From positions 1-37,371 of the forward strand of contig JAGDCV010000128.1 of NCBI GenBank assembly GCA_017958365.1: DNA of 37,371 bases. Reading direction: 5' to 3'. Source of the stretch: Clostridiales bacterium (GTDB lineage: Bacteria; Bacillota; Clostridia; Saccharofermentanales; Saccharofermentanaceae). Shown piece after piece: positions 1-8,113 of this stretch; the first letter of the stretch is position 1; every line of letters begins with the position of its first letter. The notes beneath the pieces were generated by a model. It ran no database searches and was not told the origin of the DNA. It worked only from the letters and a program-made list of their open reading frames with translations. A program made the position numbers and the translations under genes.

Positions 1-1567
1 CCTTCAGGGCCTTCTCGGTCTGGAAGACGATGGAGTCAGCCTCGTTCCTTGCGTCGACAGCCTCTTTGCGCTTTCTGTCCTCAGCTTCATACTGAGCCGC
101 TTCCTTGACAGCTCTCTCGATCTCGTCGTCGGACATGTTGGAGCCCGCAGTGATCGTGATGTGCTGCTCTTTGCCGGTCCCCAGATCCTTCGCAGATACG
201 TTGACGATACCGTTCGCGTCGATGTCGAATGTGACCTCGATCTGCGGTACGCCGCGGGGTGCTGGAGCGATACCGTCGAGGATGAAGTTTCCGAGGCTCT
301 TGTTGTAAGCTGCGATCTCACGCTCACCCTGGAGTACGTGAACGTCAACCTGTGTCTGGTTGTTGGCAGCCGTGGAGAATACCATGGACTTCTTTGCAGG
401 GATGGTTGTGTTTCTCTCGATCATCTTTGTGAAGATGCCGCCCTCTGTCTCGATACCGAGTGAAAGAGGTGTAACGTCGAGAAGAACGAGACCCTTAACG
501 TCACCTGTAAGAACTGCGGCCTGGATAGCAGCACCGATGGCTACGCACTCATCAGGGTTGATGCCCTTGAAAGGCTCCTTACCGAAGTAAGTCTTAACAG
601 CATCCTGAACGGCAGGGATTCTTGTGGAACCGCCGACGAGAAGGATCTTGTTGATGTCGCTTGTGGAAAGCTTTGCATCAGACAAAGCTCTCTTAACGGG
701 ATCCATTGTCTTCTGAACGAGGTCAGCCGTAAGCTCATCGAACTTAGCCTTTGTAAGTGTGATGTCCATATGCTTAGGACCTGTTGCATCTGCTGTGATG
801 TATGCGAGGTTGATGTTGGATGTTGTAACACCGGAAAGCTCGATCTTAGCCTTCTCAGCAGCCTCACGAAGTCTCTGCATGGCCATTCTGTCGTTTCTCA
901 AGTCAACTCCGTCAGAAGCCTTGAATGTCTCAACAAGGTAATCAACGATCTTGTTATCGAAGTCGTCACCACCAAGTCTGTTGTTACCTGCAGTAGCAAG
1001 AACCTCAAATACTCCGTCGGAGATATCGAGGATGGATACATCGAACGTACCGCCGCCCAAGTCGAATACGAGGATCTTCTGATCTTCTTCCTTATCAAGA
1101 CCGTAAGCAAGTGATGCTGCCGTAGGCTCGTTTACGATACGGAGAACGTCAAGACCTGCGATCTTGCCTGCGTCCTTTGTAGCCTGACGCTGTGAGTCAG
1201 TAAAGTAAGCAGGAACCGTGATAACAGCCTGTGTAACTTCCTGTCCGAGATAAGCCTCTGCGTCGCTCTTAAGCTTGCTTAAGATCATTGCTGAGATCTC
1301 CTGAGGTGTGTATGACTTATCAGCGATGTTTACCTTATAGTCGGAACCCATCTCTCTTTTGATGGACTGAACTGTACCGTCAGGGTTTGTAACAGCCTGA
1401 CGCTTAGCTACCTGACCGATGAGTCTTTCGCCGTCTTTTGTAAATGCAACAACTGAAGGTGTTGTTCTGTTTCCTTCCGGATTAGGTATAACGACCGTCT
1501 CCGATCCTTCCATAACCGCTACGCACGAGTTTGTCGTACCAAGGTCAATACCGATTACTTTTGCCAT
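1..1567 (-). CDS. dnaK: Hsp70 chaperone DnaK (3' end cut by window edge)
   Basis: This is the ATP-dependent cytosolic chaperone that folds and protects proteins together with GrpE and a DnaJ partner. About 522 codons are present; the C-terminal lid is lost at the window edge. The start reads [15 protein letters not shown], the Hsp70 phosphate-1 motif. Further marks are the GGGTFDVS phosphate-2 region, LVGGSTRIP in the second lobe, and the hydrophobic interdomain linker [12 protein letters not shown] ahead of the substrate-binding domain. The region between SIKREMG and DAEAYLG is short, without the extra segment of E. coli DnaK, which is the Gram-positive form. The ATG is preceded by AGGAGG at 1577-1582. 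It is the last visible gene of the hrcA-grpE-clpP-dnaK unit and has no promoter space of its own (30 bp after clpP). No dnaJ can be seen because the window ends. Confidence 0.97.
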   Translation of the reverse strand, partial: MAKVIGIDLGTTNSCVAVMEGSETVVIPNPEGNRTTPSVVAFTKDGERLIGQVAKRQAVTNPDGTVQSIKREMGSDYKVNIADKSYTPQEISAMILSKLKSDAEAYLGQEVTQAVITVPAYFTDSQRQATKDAGKIAGLDVLRIVNEPTAASLAYGLDKEEDQKILVFDLGGGTFDVSILDISDGVFEVLATAGNNRLGGDDFDNKIVDYLVETFKASDGVDLRNDRMAMQRLREAAEKAKIELSGVTTSNINLAYITADATGPKHMDITLTKAKFDELTADLVQKTMDPVKRALSDAKLSTSDINKILLVGGSTRIPAVQDAVKTYFGKEPFKGINPDECVAIGAAIQAAVLTGDVKGLVLLDVTPLSLGIETEGGIFTKMIERNTTIPAKKSMVFSTAANNQTQVDVHVLQGEREIAAYNKSLGNFILDGIAPAPRGVPQIEVTFDIDANGIVNVSAKDLGTGKEQHITITAGSNMSDDEIERAVKEAAQYEAEDRKRKEAVDARNEADSIVFQTEKALK

Positions 1568-1597
1568 TTTTATATTCCTCCTAAGGTGTTCTTTCTA

Positions 1598-2206
1598 TTA
1601 CTTCTTGCTCTCGAGGATCTTGTCTACGATTCCGTATTCAAGAGCTTCCTGAGCAGTCATCCAGTGATCTCTGTCCGTATCCTTGTCAAGGTCAGCGATG
1701 TCCTTGCCGCAGGAATCTGCCAGGATCTGGTTCAATCTCTTTCTTGTATCCTTGATGTGCTCTGCAGCGATTAAGATCTCAGTTGCCTGACCCTGTGCAC
1801 CGCCCAAAGGCTGGTGGATCATGACCTCCGCATTAGGAAGGATGCAACGCTTGCCCTTAGTACCTGCAGCAAGAAGGACGGATCCCATTGAAGCAGCCAT
1901 ACCCATGCAGATGGTCTGAACGTCAGGCTTGATGAGCTTCATCGTATCGTAGATCATGAGACCGTCAGATACGGATCCTCCGGGGCTGTTGATGTAGAAC
2001 TGAATGTCCTTATCGGGATCCTCTGCCTCGAGGAACAGAAGCTGTGCCGTGATAAGGCTTGCAGTAACGTGATTTACTTCCTCGGAAAGGATTACGATCC
2101 TCTCCTTCAAAAGTCTTGAGTAGATATCGTAAGCTCTCTCGCCTCTTGATGAGGACTCGATAACTGTAGGTACCAGTGATGATCTCAAATCATAGTAATT
2201 ATCCAT
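1598..2206 (-). CDS. clpP: ATP-dependent Clp protease proteolytic subunit ClpP
   Basis: ClpP is the serine peptidase that forms a barrel of two heptamers and degrades proteins fed to it by ClpX or ClpC/ClpA ATPases. The 202 residues match the usual length. The catalytic triad is visible: Ser106 in GMAASMG, His131 in MIHQPLGG and Asp180 in TDRDHWM, with the same spacing as in E. coli ClpP. INSPGGSV (72-79) is the oxyanion-loop region. The N-terminal stretch [19 protein letters not shown] is typical. A GGAG site lies 8 bases before the ATG. It sits between grpE (27 bp upstream) and dnaK (30 bp downstream) with no room for a separate promoter, so it is probably transcribed with them from the HrcA-controlled promoter. 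clpP is more often single or next to clpX/tig, so this position is unusual. Confidence 0.97.
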   Translation of the reverse strand: MDNYYDLRSSLVPTVIESSSRGERAYDIYSRLLKERIVILSEEVNHVTASLITAQLLFLEAEDPDKDIQFYINSPGGSVSDGLMIYDTMKLIKPDVQTICMGMAASMGSVLLAAGTKGKRCILPNAEVMIHQPLGGAQGQATEILIAAEHIKDTRKRLNQILADSCGKDIADLDKDTDRDHWMTAQEALEYGIVDKILESKK

Positions 2207-2233
2207 TGTGTTTCTCCTTATATGTTAGTTTGA

Positions 2234-2827
2234 TCAGTTAGCTACCTGAACAACCGCATGTCTTACCACACGGTCCTTGAGGATGTATCCCTTCTGGAAT
2301 ACCTGTGCGATCTGGTTCTCGCCTAAGGTATCATCCTCCGTATGCATTACGGCTTCGTGCAGATTGGGATCGAAAGTCGTTCCCCTGTCACACTCGATCT
2401 CGGTGACATTTATCTTCGCGAGCACATCCAATGCCTGCTTTCTAATAAGCTCGAGGCCCTGGAGCATCTTGTCCTCAGACTCTGTCTCCTCCCCGTCTTC
2501 GTTAGCTGCAGCCTTTGCAGCGTCGAGAGCCCTGTCTATGTTATCGAGCACCGACAGCCACTGCTTTGTGACTTCCGCTACTGCACTTGAATAGAGATCT
2601 TCCTTCTCCTTTGCAGTTCTCTTTCGGAAGTTATCGTACTCTGCAAACAGATGTACATAACGGTCCTCAAGCTCCTTTATCTTGGCCGAGTCAGATTCTT
2701 CATTCTCATCTTCCGATACTTCTTCCTCAACCTCAGCCTCAGTTTCTGTCTGCTCCTCGAGGGAATCCTCTTCCATCACTTCGGGATCCTCGGGGAACTC
2801 AAGAACATCATTATCTTCTTCTTTCAA
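2234..2827 (-). CDS. grpE: GrpE, nucleotide exchange factor for DnaK (TTG start)
   Basis: GrpE releases ADP from DnaK and so resets the chaperone cycle. The 197-residue protein has a very acidic, probably disordered N-terminus (1-50), a long helical/coiled-coil region containing the family segment FAEYDNFRKRTAKEKEDLY, and a C-terminal beta domain ending GYILKDRVVRHAVVQVAN, all typical of GrpE. The start codon is TTG at 2827-2825; it is chosen because GGAGG lies 8 bases upstream and the next ATG would fall far inside the acidic region without such a site. It follows hrcA by 20 bp and precedes clpP by 27 bp, in one co-directional heat-shock operon. An insertion of acidic residues (NEDGEETESE) in the middle of the helical region is lineage-specific. 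Confidence 0.96.
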   Translation of the reverse strand: MKEEDNDVLEFPEDPEVMEEDSLEEQTETEAEVEEEVSEDENEESDSAKIKELEDRYVHLFAEYDNFRKRTAKEKEDLYSSAVAEVTKQWLSVLDNIDRALDAAKAAANEDGEETESEDKMLQGLELIRKQALDVLAKINVTEIECDRGTTFDPNLHEAVMHTEDDTLGENQIAQVFQKGYILKDRVVRHAVVQVAN

Positions 2828-2847
2828 TTATCTTTCCTCCATTTCCA

Positions 2848-3894
2848 TTAACTGTTTAGTTTCTTTATTACGTCATTAAGCTTGTATCTTACAAAATCTA
2901 TCTGCGATATGACCTTGCTGTAGTCCATTCTCTTTGGTCCGATGACACCTATGTTGCCGGAGATCGAATCGCCTACCTTATAGGTCGTGGTTATGAAGCT
3001 GCAATCCTCAAGACCCTCGAGGGCTATCTCCTGACCTATCCTTATCATGTATGTGTCAGAGCCCTGACTTTCCTTCTCGATCTCATTTACATATCCTGCA
3101 ACCATGCCGTCGTGTGAAAGGGTTCCTAAGAGGTCTCTTGCCCTTGAAAGCTCGGAGAAGTCCGGAAGCTTTAACATGTTATGTTCACCGTCAAGATAGA
3201 CATCGAGTCTGTCAGCCTGTTTGATAGCCGTATATGTCTCGTAGAGGACCTGGTTAAGAAGCGAATCCGGGATCCTTGTCTCCTTAACTGAAGTCGCGAG
3301 AGTAACAAGCGTAATCTCATCAAGAGGCTTGCCGTTAAGACTCTTCTCGACTGAATCGGAGATTTCCTTAAGCTGATCGGGTGTAAGGAAATTCGGGATC
3401 CTTACGACCTTATCCTTAACGACGCCTGCGGAGAGCACCATTACGACCAAAGCCTTACCTGGCTCGATCATCAGGATCTTTAACTGAAGGAGCGAAGAAC
3501 CTGCAAGCTTAGGCGTCATGACAAGTGACACATAGCCTGTCGTCTCGGATAAAGCAGCTGAAGCATTCTTAAGAAGGTCCCTTACTTCACCGACGCTCTC
3601 GTCTATCCTTCCCGATATCTCTATCCTCTCCTCATCGGATAAGGAATCGAGTGTCATGAGAGAATCAACATACTCCCTGTATCCTCTGTCAGAAGGGATC
3701 CTTCCTGCGGAGGTATGAGGCTTCTCGATAAGGCCCATGCGCTCAAGCTCAGCCATATCGTTACGGAGCGTTGCGGAACTTACGGGAAAGTTATGGCGCT
3801 CGATCAAAGACTTGGAACCGACGGGTTCGTTAGTGGTAACATAGTCATCGACAATCGCCTGAAGAACCTTCATTTTCCTGTCATTTACAGACAT
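2848..3894 (-). CDS. hrcA: Heat-inducible transcription repressor HrcA
   Basis: HrcA binds CIRCE operators and represses heat-shock operons until GroEL becomes limiting. The 348-residue protein begins with a winged-helix domain (about 1-75) carrying the family signatures YVTTNEPVGSKSL and SSATLRNDMAELE, then the conserved HTSAGRIPSDRGYREYVD segment, followed by the GAF-like and dimerisation regions ending IGPKRMDYSKVI. Length is normal for the family. The ATG has AAGGAG 9 bases upstream. It is the first gene of the hrcA-grpE-clpP-dnaK unit and a CIRCE element lies directly upstream at 3918-3944, so it is expected to repress its own operon. Confidence 0.97.
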   Translation of the reverse strand: MSVNDRKMKVLQAIVDDYVTTNEPVGSKSLIERHNFPVSSATLRNDMAELERMGLIEKPHTSAGRIPSDRGYREYVDSLMTLDSLSDEERIEISGRIDESVGEVRDLLKNASAALSETTGYVSLVMTPKLAGSSLLQLKILMIEPGKALVVMVLSAGVVKDKVVRIPNFLTPDQLKEISDSVEKSLNGKPLDEITLVTLATSVKETRIPDSLLNQVLYETYTAIKQADRLDVYLDGEHNMLKLPDFSELSRARDLLGTLSHDGMVAGYVNEIEKESQGSDTYMIRIGQEIALEGLEDCSFITTTYKVGDSISGNIGVIGPKRMDYSKVISQIDFVRYKLNDVIKKLNS

Positions 3895-3917
3895 TCTTCA
3901 ACGCTCCTTTCATCAAA

Positions 3918-3944
3918 TTAGCACTCTTACTCTTCGAGTGCCAA
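3918..3944 (-). promoter_or_regulatory. CIRCE operator (HrcA binding site)
   Basis: TTAGCACTC-N9-GAGTGCCAA matches the known CIRCE consensus TTAGCACTC-N9-GAGTGCTAA with a single mismatch. It lies just downstream of the -10 box and covers the expected transcription start of hrcA, the classic geometry for HrcA repression. Confidence 0.96.
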
Positions 3945-3948
3945 ATAC

Positions 3949-3977
3949 AAGATAACATTATGGTCAAAGAATGTCAA
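3949..3977 (-). promoter_or_regulatory. Sigma-A-type promoter of hrcA-grpE-clpP-dnaK
   Basis: On the minus strand TTGACA (3972-3977) is followed after 17 bases by TATCTT (3949-3954). The predicted start falls at the edge of or inside the CIRCE element. Motif reading only; no start site is proven. Confidence 0.75.
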
Positions 3978-4008
3978 ACAATATTCGACTTTAATACAGA
4001 ATTACCTT

Positions 4009-4027
4009 ATGTGCTATAATCTGTCAC
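4009..4027 (+). promoter_or_regulatory. Extended -10 promoter for the GT-C-like gene, probably leaderless
   Basis: TGCTATAAT places a perfect TATAAT at 4015-4020 with the TG of an extended -10, and no convincing -35 box. Only 7 bases separate TATAAT from the ATG at 4028, and no Shine-Dalgarno sequence is present. The transcript would start at or within a base or two of the ATG. Confidence 0.6.
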
Positions 4028-5620
4028 ATGAATAAAATAGATGAGAAAAAGCTTGAGGAGTTATTTCCTCCTGTATTGATCCTGATATTAGGATATGTAA
4101 TTACAATAATTTACTTTTACATAAACGGTGACAGACTGATCTCAAGTGACAGTGCATCAGACCTTATTCTTGCCAACCTCTTGAACAGGGACGGCGGAAT
4201 ACTCTCACACACCTGGTTCTATTCCACCGAGTTAATCATCTTCGACACACAGTTTGTCTTCAAGCCCGCTTTATTGCTTTTCCCAAACGACTGGCACATG
4301 GCAAGGACGGTTGCACATGCTGTCCTCATGGCTCTCTACCTGATCTCGATGCTATGGGTAATAAAGGTATCAAAGATCGGTGTCAGCGGACTGTGGGCCG
4401 TTGCCGCATGTTCCCTCCCCATCGGATGGCGTTACGTTGTTACCGTTTCCTGGGGAATGTTCTACGTCCCTAACTTCGTATTCACATTCGCCATGATCGC
4501 TTTGCTCATCATGGCGGTTCAAAGTAAGAACAAAGCCGCTCTTTATTCGGTCTTACTGTTCGTAGTTTCCTTTATGTCAGGCGTAAGGACGCTAAGGACC
4601 ATGCTTCAGGTAAACATACCTCTGGTTGCCGTTGCAGTCATAATGCTTCTTTGCAGGAAGTATAAGGAATTCCTTAAGTGCGACGATTCCAGGATAAGAA
4701 AGATCGACAAGCCTCTGATGTTCTACACAGCGATCATGTTCGTCGCTTCTGTTCTCGGATATTGCTACAACTCCTTCCACCTCATGAAAGGATACTTCTT
4801 CACAAACTACAATATGTCAACATGGGAGAGATTCTCTCTTAATCAGATGATCTCAGTAACTGGAGATTTCATTGAAGCATACGGCTGGCACGAAGGAACC
4901 ACCATCATAAGCATAGCCGGCATCTCATCCTGCTTTGGACTTCTTCTCGGCATTGCGGTTACTTTGTCCGTGATCTTTCTGTTCTGGAAGCACTCGAAGA
5001 TCTTAAGCGACATCGAGTACTTCATCGTTCTGTATACTCTGGTCTCGACTGTGATCTGCATTTTCATTTTCGCACATAATGCGGTTTACTTCCCTCAGTA
5101 CTGGGTTCCCATAATGCCGTTCGGTTACATGTGTCTTGCCATTGCATTCAAGTACATAGCCGCCAATTATGATTTCCTCAAGAAGATGAAATACGGTCTT
5201 TGCTGCGGCGCATTGCTTGTGTTCGTCAGCACTGCATGGCTCATGATCCCTTTGGGAAGAAACGAAGTCGATACATGGACATTGCTTCCCGTTATCTCCT
5301 GGATCGAGGATCAGGGTTACACGAAGGGTGTCTCGTCATTCTGGTACGGTAACTTCACTACGGAGATCTCCGACGGAAAGATCGAGATGTGGGTCGTTGA
5401 TGACTTCGAGCACATGAACATATATACATTCCTTCAGGAAACATCTCACGTTGAATTTCCTGACGACGATCTGTTTGTTATCCTCTCGCAGAAAGAATAT
5501 GAGGAACTCTCAGACTCCGTGGATCAGTACATCATCCATCAGACGCCTGAGTTTACTGTCCTGGGATTTGAAGCGGGAGAAGATTACAGAGGGATCATCA
5601 CGGAAGCTTACAAAGAGTAG
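4028..5620 (+). CDS. Polytopic membrane protein, GT-C-fold glycosyltransferase-like
   Basis: I do not recognise a named family. The 530-residue protein has a short cytoplasmic N-terminus, then about ten to eleven hydrophobic segments (first near 14-33, last near 390-412), and a soluble C-terminal part of about 115 residues rich in acidic and aromatic residues. Between the first two membrane segments lies an acidic loop, SSDSASDLI (D41, D45); an acidic pair in this first outer loop is the hallmark of GT-C enzymes (ArnT, PMT and relatives) that use polyprenyl-phosphate sugars outside the membrane. It is encoded on the opposite strand, tail to tail with the envelope-sugar genes, and its stop overlaps the end of the 5608-5955 gene by 13 bases. 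I infer that it is the final sugar transferase of that pathway; a transport or polymerase role is not excluded. Confidence 0.6.
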   Translation: MNKIDEKKLEELFPPVLILILGYVITIIYFYINGDRLISSDSASDLILANLLNRDGGILSHTWFYSTELIIFDTQFVFKPALLLFPNDWHMARTVAHAVLMALYLISMLWVIKVSKIGVSGLWAVAACSLPIGWRYVVTVSWGMFYVPNFVFTFAMIALLIMAVQSKNKAALYSVLLFVVSFMSGVRTLRTMLQVNIPLVAVAVIMLLCRKYKEFLKCDDSRIRKIDKPLMFYTAIMFVASVLGYCYNSFHLMKGYFFTNYNMSTWERFSLNQMISVTGDFIEAYGWHEGTTIISIAGISSCFGLLLGIAVTLSVIFLFWKHSKILSDIEYFIVLYTLVSTVICIFIFAHNAVYFPQYWVPIMPFGYMCLAIAFKYIAANYDFLKKMKYGLCCGALLVFVSTAWLMIPLGRNEVDTWTLLPVISWIEDQGYTKGVSSFWYGNFTTEISDGKIEMWVVDDFEHMNIYTFLQETSHVEFPDDDLFVILSQKEYEELSDSVDQYIIHQTPEFTVLGFEAGEDYRGIITEAYKE

Positions 5621-5955
5621 ACAACGATTCCCGCGATTATTATCGCAAGGCCGGCAACTCTTTTGGCATTCAGTTTCTCCTTAAAGAAGATAAGTCCGAA
5701 TATCGTCACGAACAGATATCCCGTTGAATCAAGAAGCGGACCCAACGAGAGCGGAATACCCTTAAATGCGGTCACCGTAAACAAAGTCGCGATCACGAAC
5801 ATGGCATACGCCGTGACCACGTAGGGATTAAGATACTCCCTGATAATACTGTCGTGCTTCTTAAGGGCCGATTTCTTAAGAAGGACCTGCGAGACGGAAC
5901 CTATGAAAGTTCCGCAGATAAGTATCATCGAATAGAAAAGTTCACTCCCGGGCAT
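5608..5955 (-). CDS. Small EamA/SMR-type membrane protein, ArnF-like
   Basis: This 115-residue protein has four hydrophobic helices and the pattern of half an EamA transporter or a small-multidrug-resistance protein: SQVLLKKSAL after helix 1, GPLLDSTGYLFVTIFGLIFFKEKL over helices 3-4 and IIIAGIVVYSL at the end. ArnE/ArnF, proposed to flip undecaprenyl-phosphate-aminoarabinose, have this size and form a pair of different subunits. Here it is paired with 5942-6292, whose stop it overlaps by 14 bases, which fits an obligate heterodimer. The neighbouring GT2 and aminotransferase suggest that the cargo is a lipid-linked amino sugar. It could instead be a general small exporter. The gene ends inside the tail of the convergent membrane-protein gene. 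Confidence 0.7.
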   Translation of the reverse strand: MPGSELFYSMILICGTFIGSVSQVLLKKSALKKHDSIIREYLNPYVVTAYAMFVIATLFTVTAFKGIPLSLGPLLDSTGYLFVTIFGLIFFKEKLNAKRVAGLAIIIAGIVVYSL

Positions 5956-6292
5956 GCGACTCTCCTATCGAATAAACAAGTATGCCTATTCCAACAAGCA
6001 CTACTCCGAGTATCTTCTTTACCGTGATCTGCTCACCAAAAAGAAGAACTCCGAACACAAGCCCCCAGAGCACCGTGACCGCTTTATTTGCATAAGCGAA
6101 AACAAGCGGCATGCGCTTTAATATCTGCTGCCAGAAGAAAGCATACAAGACCAGGACCCCGATCATCCCGCCGTAGATAAGTATGAACTTCATGCTGAAG
6201 AATTCTTCCGAAGAAGCAAGCTTACCCAGCACTTCCGCAAATGAGAAGAGAAGCAGGATAATGTGGAGCAATACTACATGTTTGATCTTCAT
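5942..6292 (-). CDS. Small EamA/SMR-type membrane protein, ArnE-like
   Basis: A 116-residue, four-helix membrane protein with the EamA/SMR pattern: a first helix followed by LGKLAS, then RMPLVFAYANKAVTVLWGLVFG, then LLFGEQITVKKILGVVLVGIGILVYS. The sequence EQIT.KKILG is typical of SMR-like flippase subunits. It begins with an ATGA overlap with the WecE-like gene and itself overlaps the second small protein by 14 bases, so translation of all three is coupled. The two small proteins differ clearly from each other, like ArnE and ArnF. I infer that they translocate a polyprenyl-phosphate-linked sugar across the membrane; the substrate is not shown by sequence. Confidence 0.7.
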   Translation of the reverse strand: MKIKHVVLLHIILLLFSFAEVLGKLASSEEFFSMKFILIYGGMIGVLVLYAFFWQQILKRMPLVFAYANKAVTVLWGLVFGVLLFGEQITVKKILGVVLVGIGILVYSIGESHARE

Positions 6293-7425
6293 GTACGGGA
6301 ATAAAACTCTTTTACGGCATCACATACATATTCGACTTCATCAAGGGTAAGACAGTGGAACAGAGGAAGGCGCAGAAGCCTGTTACTTTCCTTCGTCGTA
6401 TACTTATCCTCCCCTGCCATACGTCCGTACTTTAATCCTGCCGGAGAACTGTGAAGAGGAACATAGTGGAATACCGCATGTATATCCTTGGAATACAGAA
6501 AACTAATAAGTTTGCTTCTTTCATTGATATCTGAAGTCTTGATATAGAACATGTGAGCATTATGCGAACAGTAATCAGGAATGAACGGCAATTCGATGCA
6601 GCCTTTCTGCTTAAGGTCAGAAAGCAGCTCATAGTAAAGATTCCACTTTCTCATCCTGTCATCAAAGATGCTTCTTGCCTGCTCGAGCTGAGCCCAAAGG
6701 TATGCGGCATTCATCTCACTCGGAAGATACGAACTGCCCTTATCTACCCATGTATATTTATCGACTTCACCTCTGAAGAAACGGGCCCTGTCAGTTCCTT
6801 TCTCGCGCAGTACTTCTGCCTTAAGAATGTTATCCCCGTCGCGGATCAGGATGGCGCCGCCTTCACCCATGGTGAAGTTCTTCGTCTCGTGGAAACTTAA
6901 ACAGCCGAAGTCACCGAATGAGCCTAACGGCTTACCCTTGTAGGAAGCCATTATCCCCTGTGCAGAGTCCTCTATCACATAAAGAGAATGCCTTGCGGCT
7001 ATGTCCATGATCGTATCCATCTCGCAGCCGACACCCGCATAATGAACGGGAACGATAGCCTTTGTACGGGGGGTGATCGCCTCCTCGATCTTGCTCTCGT
7101 CCATGTTCATGGTATCGGGACGGATATCCACAAATACTATCTTCGCCCCCCTTAACACGAATGCATCCGCAGTGGAGCAGAAAGTATATGAAGGCATTAT
7201 GACTTCATCACCCTCTTTGATGCCGCTGAGCAAAGCCGTCATCTCAAGCGCATGCGTACACGAAGTCGTAAGCATGACGGATGAAACCTTGCACGAATCC
7301 TTAAGCCACTTATTGCAAAGCTTGGTGTACTTGCCGTCACCGCACATCATAAGCTGTACGTTGATGACGTCATCAATGTATTCCATTGCCTTGGGGGTAT
7401 AAGTCGGTCTGTTAAAGTCAATCAT
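6289..7425 (-). CDS. wecE: PLP-dependent sugar aminotransferase, WecE/RffA-like
   Basis: The protein belongs to the DegT/DnrJ/EryC1/StrS aminotransferases, which convert nucleotide-linked keto-sugars to amino sugars using glutamate. The 378 residues align by eye along the whole length with E. coli WecE (dTDP-4-amino-4,6-dideoxygalactose transaminase): GDEVIMPSYTF, VLRGAKIVFVDIRPDTMN, IVPVHYAGVGCEMDTIM, VIEDSAQG, the PLP lysine K182 in SFHETKN, and FFRGEVDKYTWVDKGSSYLPS. The likely product is dTDP-4-amino-4,6-dideoxy-D-galactose. No gene for making the dTDP-keto sugar (rmlA/rmlB) is in the window, so the precursor must come from elsewhere. It is followed by the two flippase-like genes with an ATGA overlap and preceded closely by the methyltransferase. 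Confidence 0.88.
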   Translation of the reverse strand: MIDFNRPTYTPKAMEYIDDVINVQLMMCGDGKYTKLCNKWLKDSCKVSSVMLTTSCTHALEMTALLSGIKEGDEVIMPSYTFCSTADAFVLRGAKIVFVDIRPDTMNMDESKIEEAITPRTKAIVPVHYAGVGCEMDTIMDIAARHSLYVIEDSAQGIMASYKGKPLGSFGDFGCLSFHETKNFTMGEGGAILIRDGDNILKAEVLREKGTDRARFFRGEVDKYTWVDKGSSYLPSEMNAAYLWAQLEQARSIFDDRMRKWNLYYELLSDLKQKGCIELPFIPDYCSHNAHMFYIKTSDINERSKLISFLYSKDIHAVFHYVPLHSSPAGLKYGRMAGEDKYTTKESNRLLRLPLFHCLTLDEVEYVCDAVKEFYSRT

Positions 7426-7435
7426 ACTCGCGGTA

Positions 7436-8113
7436 TCAGTCTATGTTAAAGACCGTTGTCTCCTTCTTGAAACTGTCGTCCTTATAGATAAACAGACACG
7501 CCTCAAACGGGAATATGCTGTTATCGAGAACTACACGTCTTGAATGCTTGTAAGCTATCTGAAGCATCCTCTCGGGAGTTATGTGGAAGTCCTCTTCCGA
7601 AGATTTGAAATCCACTTTGTCCGTCATGAAATGGAAAACCGCGACACCGTCATCAGTACAGTAATCCAAAGCCTTGGTAATAAAGGCATCGACGAACTCA
7701 TAACTCTCTTCTTCCCTTTTGGGATCAAGGTATGTCAGGCACCCGCAGGCAACCACATATTTGTATCTCTTATAGCTTTCAAATTTAAAAAGATCTGTGT
7801 TAAGAAATGAACCGTCGCCGTTCTTCTGCTTTGCAACATCAATAAACTCCGGAACGATATCTATGCCCGTGTAATCGACGGTCTCACCCGAATGCTCCGT
7901 TTTGATGTAAGTCAAAAGATCACCAAACCCGCATCCCACATCGAGGAGTGACGCACCATCAATGTGCAAAGGAGAGAGCATCTGGGCAAATCTTATTGAT
8001 TGCTTATGCTTAGTCCATCCGAGGCTTCTCTCATCAACGCCATACTGACTGAACAGTTCCTCAAGCTTGGAAACACTTTTCTCACGGTTGTCTTCTATAT
8101 AACTCTTATTCAT
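7436..8113 (-). CDS. Class I SAM-dependent methyltransferase
   Basis: A 225-residue protein with the Rossmann-fold SAM-binding motif LLDVGCGFGDLL (57-67), an acidic residue ending strand 2 in DYTGIDIVPEFI, and a motif-IV-like stretch VVACGCLTYLD. The N-terminus (SQYGVDERSLGWTKHKQSIRF) is a substrate-side helical region that I cannot assign to a substrate. It overlaps the GT2 gene end by 8 bases and lies 10 bases ahead of the WecE-like gene, so it is part of the sugar operon. The most likely job is O- or N-methylation of the amino sugar or of a glycan intermediate; this is inference from context. Confidence 0.8.
   Translation of the reverse strand: MNKSYIEDNREKSVSKLEELFSQYGVDERSLGWTKHKQSIRFAQMLSPLHIDGASLLDVGCGFGDLLTYIKTEHSGETVDYTGIDIVPEFIDVAKQKNGDGSFLNTDLFKFESYKRYKYVVACGCLTYLDPKREEESYEFVDAFITKALDYCTDDGVAVFHFMTDKVDFKSSEEDFHITPERMLQIAYKHSRRVVLDNSIFPFEACLFIYKDDSFKKETTVFNID

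Noticed and set aside
4..1114. Several overlapping 60-114 codon frames over dnaK
   Set aside because: All are shadows of the intact dnaK reading frame.
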